Positions 33,818-44,440 of a stretch of DNA of 64,000 nucleotides are shown here, piece by piece. Below the pieces are notes generated by a model that did no database searches, was not told where the DNA came from, and saw only the letters and a program-made list of their open reading frames with translations. The stretch comes from Axinella damicornis (Eukaryota; Porifera; Demospongiae; Axinellida; Axinellidae). A program made the position numbers and the translations under genes. The first letter of the stretch is position 1, and each line of letters starts with the position of its first letter. Location: assembly GCA_963931865.1 (NCBI GenBank), contig OZ007514.1, positions 11,209,478-11,273,477 on the forward strand, written 5' to 3'.

Positions 33818-34053
33818 CTGCATGCAAGAATGAGAAGCACGATTGATACAACATGTAGACACTATGAGGTTCCATAGCCTCAATCCTGAGTTCATCACAA
33901 CTGAATCCCTGTGGTTTAGGTGGTCGTTATGGCAACAAACAAATTGGGGTTGTTGAACTTTCTTACCAGATTGACCTTTATTGAACAGGGCCGTAGGAAG
34001 CAAGACAAAACCTGTCCGGCCAATATTATAATAGCACAATTATTATATGTTGC

Positions 34054-34240
34054 TGAAGGCAGTGCATAGAGGCGCGTAGTGTCGATCAGTGCGCGCAAAA
34101 CACAGAAATTGTTTCGCCTTTATTTTTCAGTTATCAGGATGGGCTGTCATGGCACCTTCGTGCTTTGCACTGCAAGTTCCAGATGTACAAGGATGTGCAG
34201 GTCCAGGTGAGAAGAGACTACAGACTGCGCTGGTCTCGCT
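34054..34240. repeat. Dispersed repeat related to the element at 61690-62092
   Basis: GAAGGCAGTGCATAGAGG..., TTTTTCAGTTATCAGGATGG and CACCTTCGTGCTTTG match 61755-61900 closely. The terminal repeats of the 61.7 kb element are not recognised here, so this is an internal fragment. Confidence 0.7.
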
Positions 34241-34755
34241 CGAGCGTTCACGCTTTCATGCATGCCCATGCGATTGGATTTATTTATTTTTTGTGTGGTC
34301 AAAACCGGTACGCCATGGCTGGACCGGCCGTAGTGGCTCCTACGGCCCTGTTGAAGCATTGCTGGGGTCGTTTGTGTATACTACAAATGGTGTGTACACA
34401 GTTGGTAGCTATGACAACATTGTGTGTCTTGTCAGACACCTATTGGCATACCTTGTACTGTGTATTTTATCGGATCAGAATACGGTCCAGTGTCACTCGA
34501 ATGTAGAATGGTTTGTACCTGCATAGTGTCGTACAAAGTGGCAGCAGTGAGAGACACACAGTTGCTGTGTAGCTAGACTAAAGTTTAGAATGCTCATCAT
34601 AATCTCTGCATGGCCTCAGGTACATGTATATAGCTGCATGGCCTCAGGTATATAGCTGCATGGTTTGTATCCCTGGCAACCAGAAATGAGTTCTGAATGC
34701 AAGGGTGAGAATACTAGCTACAACCTTTAGCGTCATGTTACCATACTCCGCAATA

Positions 34756-34942
34756 TTCTATAGAAATTCGTTCTTGGATGTTCGCCAACAAATTATACTT
34801 TGCAACGTTTCGATCACCGTCTTGTGACCGGCACCGTCACCGTCATGCCTGAAGATCACAAGGCGTAGATCGAAACGTTGCAAAATAAAATTTGTTTACG
34901 AACTACCGTCAAAGTCCATGCAAGAACAAAATTTCTATAGAA
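34756..34942. mobile_element. Inverted-repeat (foldback-type) MITE
   Basis: The left part TTCTATAGAAATTCGTTCTTG and inner TTTGCAACGTTTCGAT are mirrored on the right by ATCGAAACGTTGCAAAA and CAAGAACAAAATTTCTATAGAA. The arms are imperfect over about 75 bp. No coding capacity is seen. Confidence 0.7.
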
Positions 34943-35077
34943 CTAGCTACAACCTATTGCCTCTGAGTAACACATGAACTTAAAAGATCAGGGCCTAAAA
35001 TTATGGGCTAGTAGTGTCCAGTAGTGTTACATTTGGGCTAGTACCATGAGTTAGGTGGGCTATAGTACTAACGAGCA

Positions 35078-35105
35078 CCCCCCCCCCCCCCCCCCCCCCC
35101 CCCCC
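35078..35105. repeat. Poly-C tract (28 bases)
   Basis: Uninterrupted C run. The length is likely unreliable in assemblies. A second run lies at 44213-44236. Confidence 0.9.
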
Positions 35106-35213
35106 ACTTGGACAGCCACTGCATGGGCTAGTAGCAACTTAGGTCCTGGAAAAGACTATTGACAGTCGGTATGTATACAGTAATGTTTAAACTTTTAGTT
35201 GAAGAGCACGTAC

Positions 35214-35407
35214 TTCAATGCAATACGTCCCTGCACCAAGATTCAAGTCATTGAGGTTGTATGACATACGGACGACCCACACAGGTGGAAACTCCATCCT
35301 GTGTCCCTCCCTGTATACGAGCACATGATAGGCAGCCACTTGCTGTTGGAGGTCACTCGGGAGCTCCCAGCGGAGTACCCCCTCCTCTATGACCACGTTC
35401 ACCACAT
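35214..35407 (-). CDS. Gene C exon: first part of a fibronectin type III domain
   Basis: The exon runs from the acceptor CCTTCCCAG to the donor TTGAA|GTACGT. It reads VVNVVIEEGVLRWELP... and ends GAGTYCIE, with the FN3 landmarks W in strand B and Y-x-I/V near the end of strand F. It starts in phase 1 and ends in phase 0 just before a VRA-type G strand, exactly as the FN3 exon of gene A at 61325-61536, suggesting common descent of the receptor genes. The matching second FN3 exon was not located. Confidence 0.65.
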
Positions 35408-35574
35408 CTGGGAAGGATATCAGTGCATGCAGAGGGATAGATAAACTCAGAAGGATATACTGCTGTGGTGAAACATTACTGTTTTGTTTTGTACCCACTT
35501 CTAACAAAACTGTGACAGGGTAAGAGTGAGTCTGAGAAAGAGACACCACTCTGGTGAACTATATTCCATGTAGC

Positions 35575-35897
35575 TCCTCTAAATGGATCACAAAGCTGCA
35601 CGGGTCCTACTACAAGCTCACCCAGGCTTTGCAATGTTAAAGGACAATGACAAATTCATTCGAATTGTGCAGCAGGCAAATCTGGACAGTCACATTGCCA
35701 AACTTTTATACCTAATGTTCATCAACAGAGGTGTTCACTAAGTACTGTAGTCGTTTCATGTACTGCACATAGCATCGGTTTAATGAAGTATGTTTCTTTT
35801 ATAAAATTAATGTATGTGTGTGACTTGTAAGTCGTGTGTGTCGGCTGAGTGCATATTGCACATGTCACAAGAATAAAATCTTATCTATCTATCTATA
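35575..35897 (+). mobile_element. 5'-truncated LINE-like retrotransposon 3' end
   Basis: A 52-codon frame (35583-35741) reads like the C-terminus of a non-LTR retrotransposon ORF2 (VLLQAHPGFAMLKDNDKF..., LLYLMFINRG). It is followed by about 130 bp of 3' UTR, AATAAAATC and a (TATC)n tail. That layout is typical of 5'-truncated LINE insertions. The clade is not assigned. Confidence 0.55.
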
Positions 35898-37420
35898 CAC
35901 CATGAATACCCGTCCCACGTATAACTTGCATCAATGGCTAATTAACTTCGATCATCCTGCCCTGTACCATGACTTATAATACTGAAACTATAACATGACT
36001 ATTCACATTGCAGTTCCAGGCCATGCAGTTGGTCAGCATGCAGTACGACTGAGCTCATATGCTGGGTACCAACATGTCAGTTGTGCTTGCATGCAATAGC
36101 TATAGTTGGACCAATTGACTTACTAGTCGAATTTGTAGCACCTTCTACCATCAAGATCACCTCAGTACAGACAGCGATGACAGCAGCCCATCCATCGATC
36201 TTCACCATTCTTACACATTGACACTAGTTGGAGGCAAGTCTCAACACTCAGCTATGCTATCTACATTGGCGTGTTATATAGCTTAGCTAGCAGCACAATC
36301 CAGACATACCATCATCCATTGAGTGGCGCTGTTACCACCATTAGTGACAAACAGGTGCCTTTTGAAGACCATGTACCACGGCAATTTAATGGCTGGTCTT
36401 GTACACAGCATTAATTGCTGTGTGAAGTCCAGGGCTCTATGACATCACCAAGGCAGCCTTTTAAGACTTGGCTGATGCAAAATGAATGGTCATTAGGCTG
36501 GCAGGCTGAGAGCCAATCCGCAACTTGGCAATGGATAAACACTATTGACTCCGCAACAACAAGAGCTGTAACTATAGCTAGATGCCTAACTACTAGTAAC
36601 TAGCTAGACAGTTTGAACATCGATCTGAGTTCTTATAATGTGTGCAAAGTGCTTAGCTACTAACAGAAAGGCATGACACCATGAAACAAAATACTGTCCT
36701 TAATTGTTTGCTAATTTTGGAACAAGCCATCCACAATCTTACCATGGACTCATTATGAGTCTTAGCTAGCTACTATATATAGTGGTTCAAGTCAGATGCT
36801 TTAACTATGTGGCAATACCTGTATAGCTAATTGCAGACTGCCATAGGTTTCTATCATACAAAGGTTTTGATGGTTTCAATAATTATTATACTGCAAAGCT
36901 GAAGACTGCCATATTTCAATTTTGGGTTATTGGGCGATCAAAAATTGCATCACTAGCAACTTAGCATAATTATGCAAACTTATTATCATCCGGCGAGTAA
37001 GCTCATATGCTGCCATACTTCACACCATTGGGCATGAAATTTGCTGCATACACAAAATTAATGTGCTATAATATAAATATGACTCCATTGTTTTAGCTAG
37101 CTAATATGAATTAATGAATACAACGTGCAGTCACGTACACATGCACACATTCACACCAAGGGTAAAGTCAAAACAGGAACACATCAAAGAACTTAATGAA
37201 AGCATGCTTGGCCATGCATCCAGCCACTTGAATGGAAGTTATCACAATGGATCACACACTCAATGCCGACATAGTTCACCCAAGGATGGATCATTTTATC
37301 TGGTACGGTTCTGTAGGCAATATATATATAGAATTGTACAATAGAGGGTTGAAATCATGAATCACATCTCACAGCTACATGGGTGAGACGATTGCACCAC
37401 AAACAATGTCAGACCACAGG
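35898..37420. other. No gene recognised
   Basis: AT-rich, with many short ATGs and stops. A few short ORFs have no protein-like composition. Confidence 0.4.
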
Positions 37421-37737
37421 CTACTTCTCATCCCATAGTTTTTCATCACCCAAGATTTCGGTGAGCTTCACTGAAATGGTTTGGCTATTCTCCGCCTCTT
37501 CTTGTGACAGGGAGCTGAGGTTAAGTTCTGTGGGTTCTGCAGGTTGAGTAACTGCCTTGCATCTTCTCTTTGGCCGACCAGAACTTGAAACAACATTACA
37601 TATTGTATGCAATTGCCTTTCGTCAAGGGAACGATGCTTTCTGGGTGAAAATGGTTTGGCTTCAGTGTCGGATGACAAGTGATCATGTGGTGGAAATGAC
37701 ATGGCAGTCTTTTGAAGCCTCTTTTTACGACTTGCAG
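37421..37737 (-). CDS. Terminal exon of a basic, probably nuclear protein
   Basis: From the acceptor CCCCTATTCAG, the minus-strand frame reads ASRKKRLQKTAMSFPPHDH, then SPRKHRSLDERQ, SSSGRPKRRCKAV and an acidic, leucine-containing C-terminus (EILGDEKLWDEK). GRPKRR resembles an AT-hook core and a nuclear localisation signal. The first 25 residues recur, diverged, at 39058-39112 (SRKKRPQRTAMLSPPHTPW), so the exon was duplicated. The family is not recognised. It may belong with, or be a relative of, the SIM-containing exon at 39723-40284. Confidence 0.55.
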
Positions 37738-37868
37738 CTGAATAGGGGGAGTTAATGAAAGTCATGCATTACAGCAAGGATAATTAAAACGAAACGTTGA
37801 TTGGAAACACCAATATACGTAGATGATGTCACAATCCAAGTTGAGCGTATAACGGAGGGTATATGGAA

Positions 37869-38172
37869 TAGAGCTGGGACAATATATTGATTTTGCAATA
37901 TATCGTCCATCTATGTACCCAATACCAATATCAATACGGCTTACTTAATATTGATATATCGTTTTAAATCGATATCGAATCCATATGGAGTGCAAAGCTT
38001 TCACATGCGCTGTTCCAGTTTTGCTCAATTGTTACATGTATGTGAAAATGTACAGTTGTGTGAGCCGTATGCTACTGGATACCAATCCAACCCACTACCC
38101 AATATATCGATATATCGGCAATATTAAGTTCATAATAATCGATGTGCAAAATTTCAATATCGCCCAGCACTA
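37869..38172. mobile_element. hAT-like MITE with perfect 8-bp TSD
   Basis: Flanked by ATATGGAA at 37861-37868 and 38173-38180. Ends are TAGAGCTGGGACAATATTG-like on the left and the reverse complement TAGTGCTGGGCGATATTGAA on the right. An 8-bp duplication with TAG(A/T)GCTGGG ends fits hAT-type elements. The AT-rich interior (repeated ATATCGATAT) has no coding capacity. A relative is at 59638-59930. Confidence 0.85.
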
Positions 38173-38225
38173 ATATGGAAGGAATACGCGTGGGTGCCCG
38201 GCGTTTACTCAATTGTGACTGCACT

Positions 38226-38336
38226 ATGGCCAAACAACAAGATCGAGAGCTGATCATGCATTTGATCGTGAGCGGCGCATCTAATTCTGATTCAGACAAA
38301 GATGAACCCGTTATTGAGTTAGCAGCTAGCCCTCAG
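38226..38336 (+). CDS. Candidate + strand first exon (37 codons)
   Basis: ATG 38226 opens MAKQQDRELIMHLIVSG..., ending VIELAASPQ at the donor CCTCAG|GTATGG in phase 0. The composition (acidic SNSDSDKDEP, helical start) looks coding. No continuation exon was found. It lies 46 bp after the hAT-like element's right TSD. Confidence 0.4.
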
Positions 38337-38359
38337 GTATGGATCAGCTAAACGTGAGG

Positions 38360-39040
38360 ATACACTATTAGGCCCCTGTTAGAGTCTGCTCCCCCACAGC
38401 TGCATGAACTTTTCATTATTATAACATTAGTATGATGTCTTAGCATCCCTTAGTCCTCATGGTAGCTTTAGAACACTTGCACTGTCTGTAAAGTCCACAG
38501 CTCCCTACCAAATCGCTAAGAGAGCTAAGACTCATCATCACCATCACAGTATCATTTCCAGCATAAAACTATCAAATGTCCATACACGCATGCTCACTGA
38601 CCCTTCATACCTTATATCCCAATACATACTTTTTGTGATCGCACAGAGCTTGAACAAAGCTTTAGCAATGATACTGGTGTGAAATTATTTAATATGCAAT
38701 CACACAGATTCTCTTGTGACCTGTGTATAACTTGTGCAAATTGTACAAATTGTACAATTGTACTTCTGATGTAACCAGGTCAAGCTCTGCCCTATACAGT
38801 AACAAATGCCATGCAATATGTCTTGGCTATCTCAGTCAGAGAGTAACGCTATTGTGTGCCGAGGAGAAGTACGCACAGTATTGCAACTGGAATTCAGGAT
38901 TCTGACAGGTGCTTTGCACATGTCGAAGCCATGAACATTTAACTACAGCCCTAGTATGCACAATGACTGCATGGTGCCACCACATCTGTAACAACGTTCG
39001 ACACACTTGAATCTCTGCCAGCCACCAGTCTTGAAGTTGA
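38360..39040. other. No gene recognised
   Basis: Short ORFs only. No repeat structure is seen apart from the exon-like fragment that begins just beyond. Confidence 0.4.
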
Positions 39041-39057
39041 GACTACACTGCCAAGGT

Positions 39058-39112
39058 GTATGTGGTGGTGATAACATGGCAGTCCTTTGAGGCCTCTTTT
39101 TACGACTTGTAG
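39058..39112 (-). pseudogene. Duplicated fragment of the 37421-37737 exon
   Basis: Reads TSRKKRPQRTAMLSPPHTP against ASRKKRLQKTAMSFPPHDH of the 37.7 kb exon, with AG|CTACAAGTCG at the same boundary as CAG|CTGCAAGTCG. Similarity ends after about 20 codons. It could be an alternative exon or a dead copy. Confidence 0.5.
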
Positions 39113-39283
39113 CTTCACTCTTTACGTATGCTATAATCCCTACCTTGCTATCCCTACATCTCATTACACGTTTAACTATCAAAGGGACAGTCCCAGTGGC
39201 TGTATCAATTATCAAAAGGAAATTCATTCCCTGCAAACTACTACATAGCTACATGTTTCTAAATGTCAATCTCACCTACAGAC

Positions 39284-39665
39284 TAGCCTCGTTCCCAGGT
39301 CCTGCCCAGTTTTTCATCGCTTGCAGTACGGAAAAGCGGGGAGACCCTGGTATGTTTCCTCACGTGAGCATTATGTAATCGACAAATGGCCAAAATTTTC
39401 AGAATGAAAAAGTGAAGTTTTGCATATCGTTCAACCAACTACACGTTCAATGCTTGGTGTGTATAACAGTTGCCCCTTGCTAGCAAAATACGTGTGGTAA
39501 GTTACCTCATCCCTTTGCTCTTCTTGTTGTTCTGAGCCCCAGTTTGCCCACGCTCAATTAAGTCCACCTTTCTACCCTCGACGTCATGCACGTGAGGAAA
39601 CATACCAGGCCCTCCGCGTTCTTTCGTGTAACCGAAAGAGGCGCGCGGGCCTGGGAACGAGGCTA
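39284..39665. mobile_element. Mutator-like MITE, TAGCCTCGTTCCCAGG ends, 9-bp TSD
   Basis: Starts TAGCCTCGTTCCCAGG and ends CCTGGGAACGAGGCTA. Flanks are CCTACAGAC (39275-39283) and ACTACAGAC (39666-39674), a 9-bp duplication with one mismatch. Inverted similarity extends inward (GAGGAAACATACCAGG against CCTGGTATGTTTCCTC). There is no ORF of note. Confidence 0.85.
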
Positions 39666-39722
39666 ACTACAGACTGCTCAGCCATGTACTTGCTGAACTA
39701 CAAGTGCATATTTACAAGTACA

Positions 39723-40284
39723 CTAGTCGAGTCCACTATCTGACATACTTTCCTGTTTCACAGTCGATTTTGGTACAGACATGTTTTCATCTTCTGAGGA
39801 CCAGTCTGAGGAAAACCCAGGATACTGATCCACTGTTTGGACCTTGGTTCGGGTCTTTGGCGTACCCTTCACTGGTTTCGTAGTCTCCTTTCTAGAACGC
39901 TTGGGGTGTTTGGGACGGGTGGCAAGGAGCAGGGAGGTAGAAGGGGGGAGGTGAGAGGAGGGAGGAGGAGATAGAAGCTTCTTCGGCCTGTCATCATCAT
40001 CAGAAGAGTCTGAGATCACAATTACGGTTACTGACTGGTACTTTCTCGATCTCTTTCGCTTGCTCTCTCCCACCGATGATCTCTGACCTCGTTTTGACGG
40101 TGGAGTTTCATCCTTAACTGAATGACCACAACTAGTAGTACCCTCAAGTACTTTGGTTATGTTTGCAACAAATCCGCTACTCTCCGAAGATCCAGAAGCT
40201 ACACTGTAGTCAGCAGTACGAGTGTACTGAGCTGAAGGAGTGCAACTAGAGCTTCTGTGCTCAGGCTCTGGTGAATCTGGGTAC
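39723..40284 (-). CDS. Terminal exon of a nuclear protein with a SUMO-interaction motif
   Basis: The minus-strand exon enters at the acceptor CATTTTCATAG in phase 2 and runs 187 codons to a stop. It reads YPDSPEPEHRSSSC..., then basic SKRKRSRKYQSV, then VTVIVISDSSDDDD, a canonical SUMO-interacting motif (hydrophobic VIVI followed by phosphorylatable Ser and acidic residues). A Pro/Ser-rich linker, a basic KRSRKETTK segment and an acidic end (SSDWSSEDEN) follow. The composition indicates a mostly disordered nuclear protein that may bind SUMOylated partners. Upstream exons were not identified. Confidence 0.6.
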
Positions 40285-40439
40285 CTATGAAAATGATGAT
40301 GATGTATACGACGGTAAACACCCTATCCATAATTTATATCAGTGCAAAGTGGATCTAATCCATGTAAAGACACAGTATGTACACTATACACTCATTTGGC
40401 ATTGAGATAGTCCACCAGTTTGCGCCAAAAGTCGTCATA

Positions 40440-40760
40440 ATACTTTCAGCTTCATCATGTGACTTCCGGCAATGTCCTTGGGAGATAGGTTCTGCGACAG
40501 CAGAAAGGGCGGGACAGGGGGAGGTGGGTGGGTGCACCCGGAGGGTGCAAACAGCATGGCCGTGTCTGGGCTCCACGGTAGAAAGGTCTTGGTAGGCAAT
40601 GGGAGGGCCATTTCCATCGTTTTTGGCATAAATGGGGTCAGAAAGTAGCCGTCTGGCTTTGTAGGGCCTCCATTTCCAGCATACGTCGCCCGTTTTTCAG
40701 CTACAGTGGGTTGCCATTTCTCGGGAGACTTGATTGCAAGTCCGTTAATTGGTGGGTGTG
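40440..40760. repeat. Dispersed repeat, copy 1 of 2
   Basis: TCATGTGACTTCCGGCAATG, TTGGGAGATAGGTTCTG and the downstream ATTTCCAG...TTTTTCAGCT pattern recur, diverged, at about 60030-60215. No terminal structure was defined. Confidence 0.55.
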
Positions 40761-40980
40761 GTTAAGTCACTTATACACTTAGTATGGCTGAAATTACCTG
40801 TGTGAGCAGTTTCGAGCCCAGCAATGCCAAGGAACAGAAATTAGAAATTTTTTGAATATCGAGGGGCAACTGCACTCCTGGTAGCCGCGTTGCAACCCGG
40901 TTGCGACTCGCCGCGCTATTGCAGTTCGTTCCAATTAACGCACATGCCACGTGACAACCACGCTCAGTCGATCGCAAGCA

Positions 40981-41037
40981 ATGGCGACCAAAAGGAAGAC
41001 AAGACATTATGACAGCACTCACAACTTAGCCAGCACG
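40981..41037 (+). CDS. Candidate first exon A1
   Basis: ATG to the donor CAGCACG|GTGAGT, 19 codons reading MATKRKTRHYDSTHNLAST, phase 0. It is duplicated almost exactly at 41743-41799. The downstream exons were not found and may lie in or beyond the assembly gap. Confidence 0.4.
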
Positions 41038-41154
41038 GTGAGTTTTGGTATATAAGCGTCAGTGAACAACAGCGATCACGGCCGTGTGGTCAGAATCTTC
41101 GTGTGCCTTTCCTAAGAATGGTACTGCCACCGGAAGTCGAAGAAAGCACTCGAG

Positions 41155-41201
41155 CAATGGCGGCCGACGGCGAGACAAAAGCGGTCATATCTCCACCACC
41201 A
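41155..41201 (+). CDS. Candidate first exon A2
   Basis: ATG to the donor CCAAG|GTGAGT, reading MAADGETKAVISPPP, phase 2. The duplicate at 41898-41920 keeps the same phase although 24 bp shorter. Confidence 0.35.
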
Positions 41202-41742
41202 AGGTGAGTTTCAGCACCAACTTTTTACGTTCAGGTCAGTAGCTACATGATAGCGATCACGGCGGTGTAGTCAGAATCTCTGTAGGCCAATCCTAAGTAC
41301 CCAAACATTATGTTAATTATGTTAATTATTTATTTACGCGGCACAATTTTTCCCCTACCAGGAGTGTAATCAAGCTTTGATGTATGTATAGCCTTAATGA
41401 GTATCCTATATAGTGTAGGAATTAACCACCATCAGGTCTCTAACTGAGTTAGAGACCTACCCACAGGTCTCTAAATTTTCTAAATTAGTTACGAGGGGCA
41501 ACCGCACTCCTGGTAGCCGCGGATAAACGGTAGCACAAGCTAAGTGTGACAGTTCGTTCCAATTATCACACATCACGTGAGTACCATGATAGATATATAT
41601 AGGGAAGATCAGAAATTATATAGAGTGCTATCAAGTCTCAAGTACCATTCATAGCCGCATTGCCGTAGCGCGAGCGCAAGCTGCAATTCGTTCCAATTAA
41701 CGCACATGCCACGTGGCAACCACGCTCAGTCGATCGCGAGCA

Positions 41743-41799
41743 ATGGCGACCAAAAGGAAGACAAGACATTATTACAGCACTCACAACTTAGCCAGCACG
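41743..41799 (+). CDS. Candidate first exon B1 (copy of A1)
   Basis: Same as 40981-41037 with one residue change (HYY for HYD). The donor CACG|GTGAGT is preserved. Confidence 0.4.
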
Positions 41800-41897
41800 G
41801 TGAGTTTCGGTATGTGAGCGACAGCGATCATGGCCGTGTGGTCAGAATCTTTGTGTGCGAACGGTACTGCCACCAGAAGTCGGAAAGCACTCGAGCA

Positions 41898-41920
41898 ATG
41901 GCGGCCAACGGCGAGACAAA
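41898..41920 (+). CDS. Candidate first exon B2 (copy of A2)
   Basis: MAANGET then CAAA|GTGAGT. Relative to A2 it has lost 24 bp, so the phase is unchanged. Confidence 0.3.
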
Positions 41921-42077
41921 GTGAGTTTCAGCACAATTATTTTGATTTTGTGTCACTGCATCATAGCGATCACGACGGTGTAGTCAGAATCTTTGTAGGC
42001 CATTCGGAAATAGTCAAACGTTTATTAATTATTTACATTATTTACGCGGCACAATTTTTCCTATACCAGGAGTGTAA

Positions 42078-42248
42078 AGAGCATGTAACCAAGGTTTCTT
42101 AGCTGTATAGTAACCCTCGTGGTGCGCAGTGGCTTCAGCCAGACCACTAAATGACCTCGGCTCCGCCTCGGTCATTTAGTGGTCTGGCTTCAGCCACTAC
42201 GTACCACTCGGGTTACTATACAGCTAAGAAACCTTGGTTACATGCTCT
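42078..42248. mobile_element. Foldback element, about 78-bp arms
   Basis: AGAGCATGTAACCAAGGTTT at the left is the exact reverse complement of the right end. The arms meet at a loop TCGGCTCCGCCTC inside GACC...GGTC. There are few mismatches and no coding capacity. Confidence 0.85.
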
Positions 42249-42456
42249 AACTAATACTTAGGGTATGTTTAAGTGTTGTATAGACTGAAAATCACCTAGA
42301 GAAAGAATTTGGGCCGTAAAGAGTAAACACCAGTAACGATGGGCATCAAATTTTCACTGGATAGTCACGTGTGTTGCGAGAAAAATATTGCCAGCAGTCT
42401 CTATGGAGCAGCTCCAGGGCTGCTGCATAGGCAGTTACCATAGGGCTCACTCCAAA

Positions 42457-42540
42457 TAGTCTCGCACGTGCCCAGCCCCTCTACGCGCGCCCCCGCAGAG
42501 AGGGTCTGGTCTTTTGAGTGAGATTTCTTGTCACTAACAC
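42457..42540. mobile_element. TAGTCTCG-type MITE fragment cut by the gap
   Basis: TAGTCTCGCACGTGCCCAG and GAGAGGGTCTGGTC are diverged versions of the ends of 2305-2688. The other end would lie in the run of Ns. Confidence 0.5.
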
Positions 42541-42740
42541 NNNNNNNNNNNNNNNNNNNNNNNNNNNNNNNNNNNNNNNNNNNNNNNNNNNNNNNNNNNN
42601 NNNNNNNNNNNNNNNNNNNNNNNNNNNNNNNNNNNNNNNNNNNNNNNNNNNNNNNNNNNNNNNNNNNNNNNNNNNNNNNNNNNNNNNNNNNNNNNNNNNN
42701 NNNNNNNNNNNNNNNNNNNNNNNNNNNNNNNNNNNNNNNN
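42541..42740. other. Assembly gap (200 N)
   Basis: Unknown bases. Sequence resumes at GTATCTTTAGCC, which matches 54028 inside the second copy of the segmental duplication, so the gap sits at or near the duplication boundary. Confidence 1.
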
Positions 42741-43412
42741 GTATCTTTAGCCAAGAACACTCTACAATTTGATATTGTACACACTAGTTGAAAGCAGTGT
42801 CCTGTTTACAGAATCCATTATTTAGTTACGCACACACACTATAAGGTGGAGAGTGTTCTGCATTATGCTTGTCTATTCCAGTACAATAATGATGGTATTC
42901 ATGGTTGCCGCTGTACACACGAACAATAGTAACTTAGCCCTAATTGTAACCTTGTTCCAGGCCGTCCATTCCCACCGCCAGTATTTGGTCGCTTGCAGTA
43001 TGTTAATACGGCAGAGGAAGGCCTGGGAGATCTGGTCACATGTGATGATGACAGAGGGTAGACACACGGTGGCAGTGCAGTTATGATACCTATTTTGAGT
43101 CAATTCGTCCCCCTGGGTTGTGAACAGTGAACAGGATCGTCTGCCTTCCAATGCTCTGACATCCAGGCTTTTGATGGACAGAACAATTAACAAAGGGCAT
43201 CGAGATTCTTCATTGGGCACCGCCACCCGTGTGTCTACCATCTGTCTACCTGATGGCACCACACGTGACCAGATCTCCCAGTATGAGGTTACCCTAATAG
43301 TGGAAACATGCTATAGCTGATGGTTGCTCACACTACCCATTACCATATAACAACACTCAAGCTTGCTCGGTGCATGCCTGGTCAGCTGAAGTGCAACAAG
43401 CGGACTAAATAA

Positions 43413-43570
43413 CCAGTCTACCATTCTTTCTTGCAAACATGGCTAGCTTCTTGCCACACAAGTCAACAACGGTTACCGTGCCGCTTGCACGACTAGTTTC
43501 CCGCTGTGAAGTAGATAACAAATCAATCATTGCACTCTTGGGAGTGTAATAAGGCAGGGCATTGCACACT
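43413..43570 (-). CDS. Possible coding exon in copy-1-specific block
   Basis: Minus frame reads NALPYYTPKSAMIDLLSTSQ and VDLCGKKLAMFARKNG, then the donor AATG|GTAGAC. The composition is protein-like but the family is not recognised and the 5' boundary is uncertain. The block is absent from the other duplication copy. Confidence 0.25.
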
Positions 43571-44212
43571 TCCCTTTCCCTCTCCATCGGCTCGGGATAA
43601 TACCTATAGTATACACACTCGTGGAATACCTAGCCATATTACACACCCTAATATCACAGTAAATACAGGGAGTGTAGCCTGTCCACTGTGTACATGAAGA
43701 CTGAGGAAGTGAGATAGTTACTAGGTAATCATGGTCTGTTCCTAGTAATTTCGTTTTGATTTTGCTATGTAGCCCTGAGGGGGTTTACCACACTATGGTG
43801 TGGGGGTAGGACATGATCACACGCGCTGTCATTTTGTATGATGTAATGCAAAGTTGTTCTGCTGTTTTTCTCTGAAGAGAAGGCTGCTTTGCACATTCAA
43901 TGCATCCTGAAAAGTGTAGCTACTCAACGAAAAGGCGGTGAGTGAATTACGCACGTATAAGCCACTATGCACTACTAGCACGCCTGGAATGAGAAATTAT
44001 GTAAGTGACCATGCATGAAAATATCAGTGAATGCAGACTTGTCTACCGCACTCAAGTGTTTAGCATCAAGTAAGAAGTCAGTTAAACAACTGAACCCATC
44101 AGCCTTGTAGCAGTTACTAGTCTGCTACTACTATATGTGTAGTACATCATTCTCCACTATATTATATAATAAGGAATGTTAACCATACTACAGTCATGTG
44201 CACGGATCTTGT

Positions 44213-44236
44213 CCCCCCCCCCCCCCCCCCCCCCCC
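44213..44236. repeat. Poly-C tract (24 bases)
   Basis: Uninterrupted run in duplication copy 1. Copy 2 at about 55990 has only CCCTCCCCACCC. Confidence 0.9.
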
Positions 44237-44440
44237 TCACACAATATAGACTTTATGTTTGCAACTATCCTGGAGTCATTGCACACTCTTTCCAAAGAAA
44301 ATTTCCACTAGTTTGTTTATATCTACCATTGAACACTATAAAGTGCATACAGTAATTACCAACACACATAAATGCACAATTTAGATCAAGTGTCCCACTA
44401 TTTGATGTCCCTCAATTTGCTTCCTGATGGTTCCACCCAC

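Larger units (their letters stand above)
40861..42070 (+). repeat. Tandem duplication of a first-exon/promoter unit (about 632-bp offset)
   Basis: Unit A (40861 to about 41365) and unit B (41493 to about 42070) both begin GAGGGGCAAC-GCACTCCTGGTAGCCGCG and end with TTACGCGGCACAATTTTTCC. Each contains two ATG-plus-GTGAGT mini-exons and two copies of AGCGATCACGGC-GTGT-GTCAGAATC. The elevated GC content and CpGs suggest a promoter region. Confidence 0.8.

Noticed and set aside
42401..42791. ORFs running through the N tract
   Set aside because: Translation of unknown bases; no evidence of coding.
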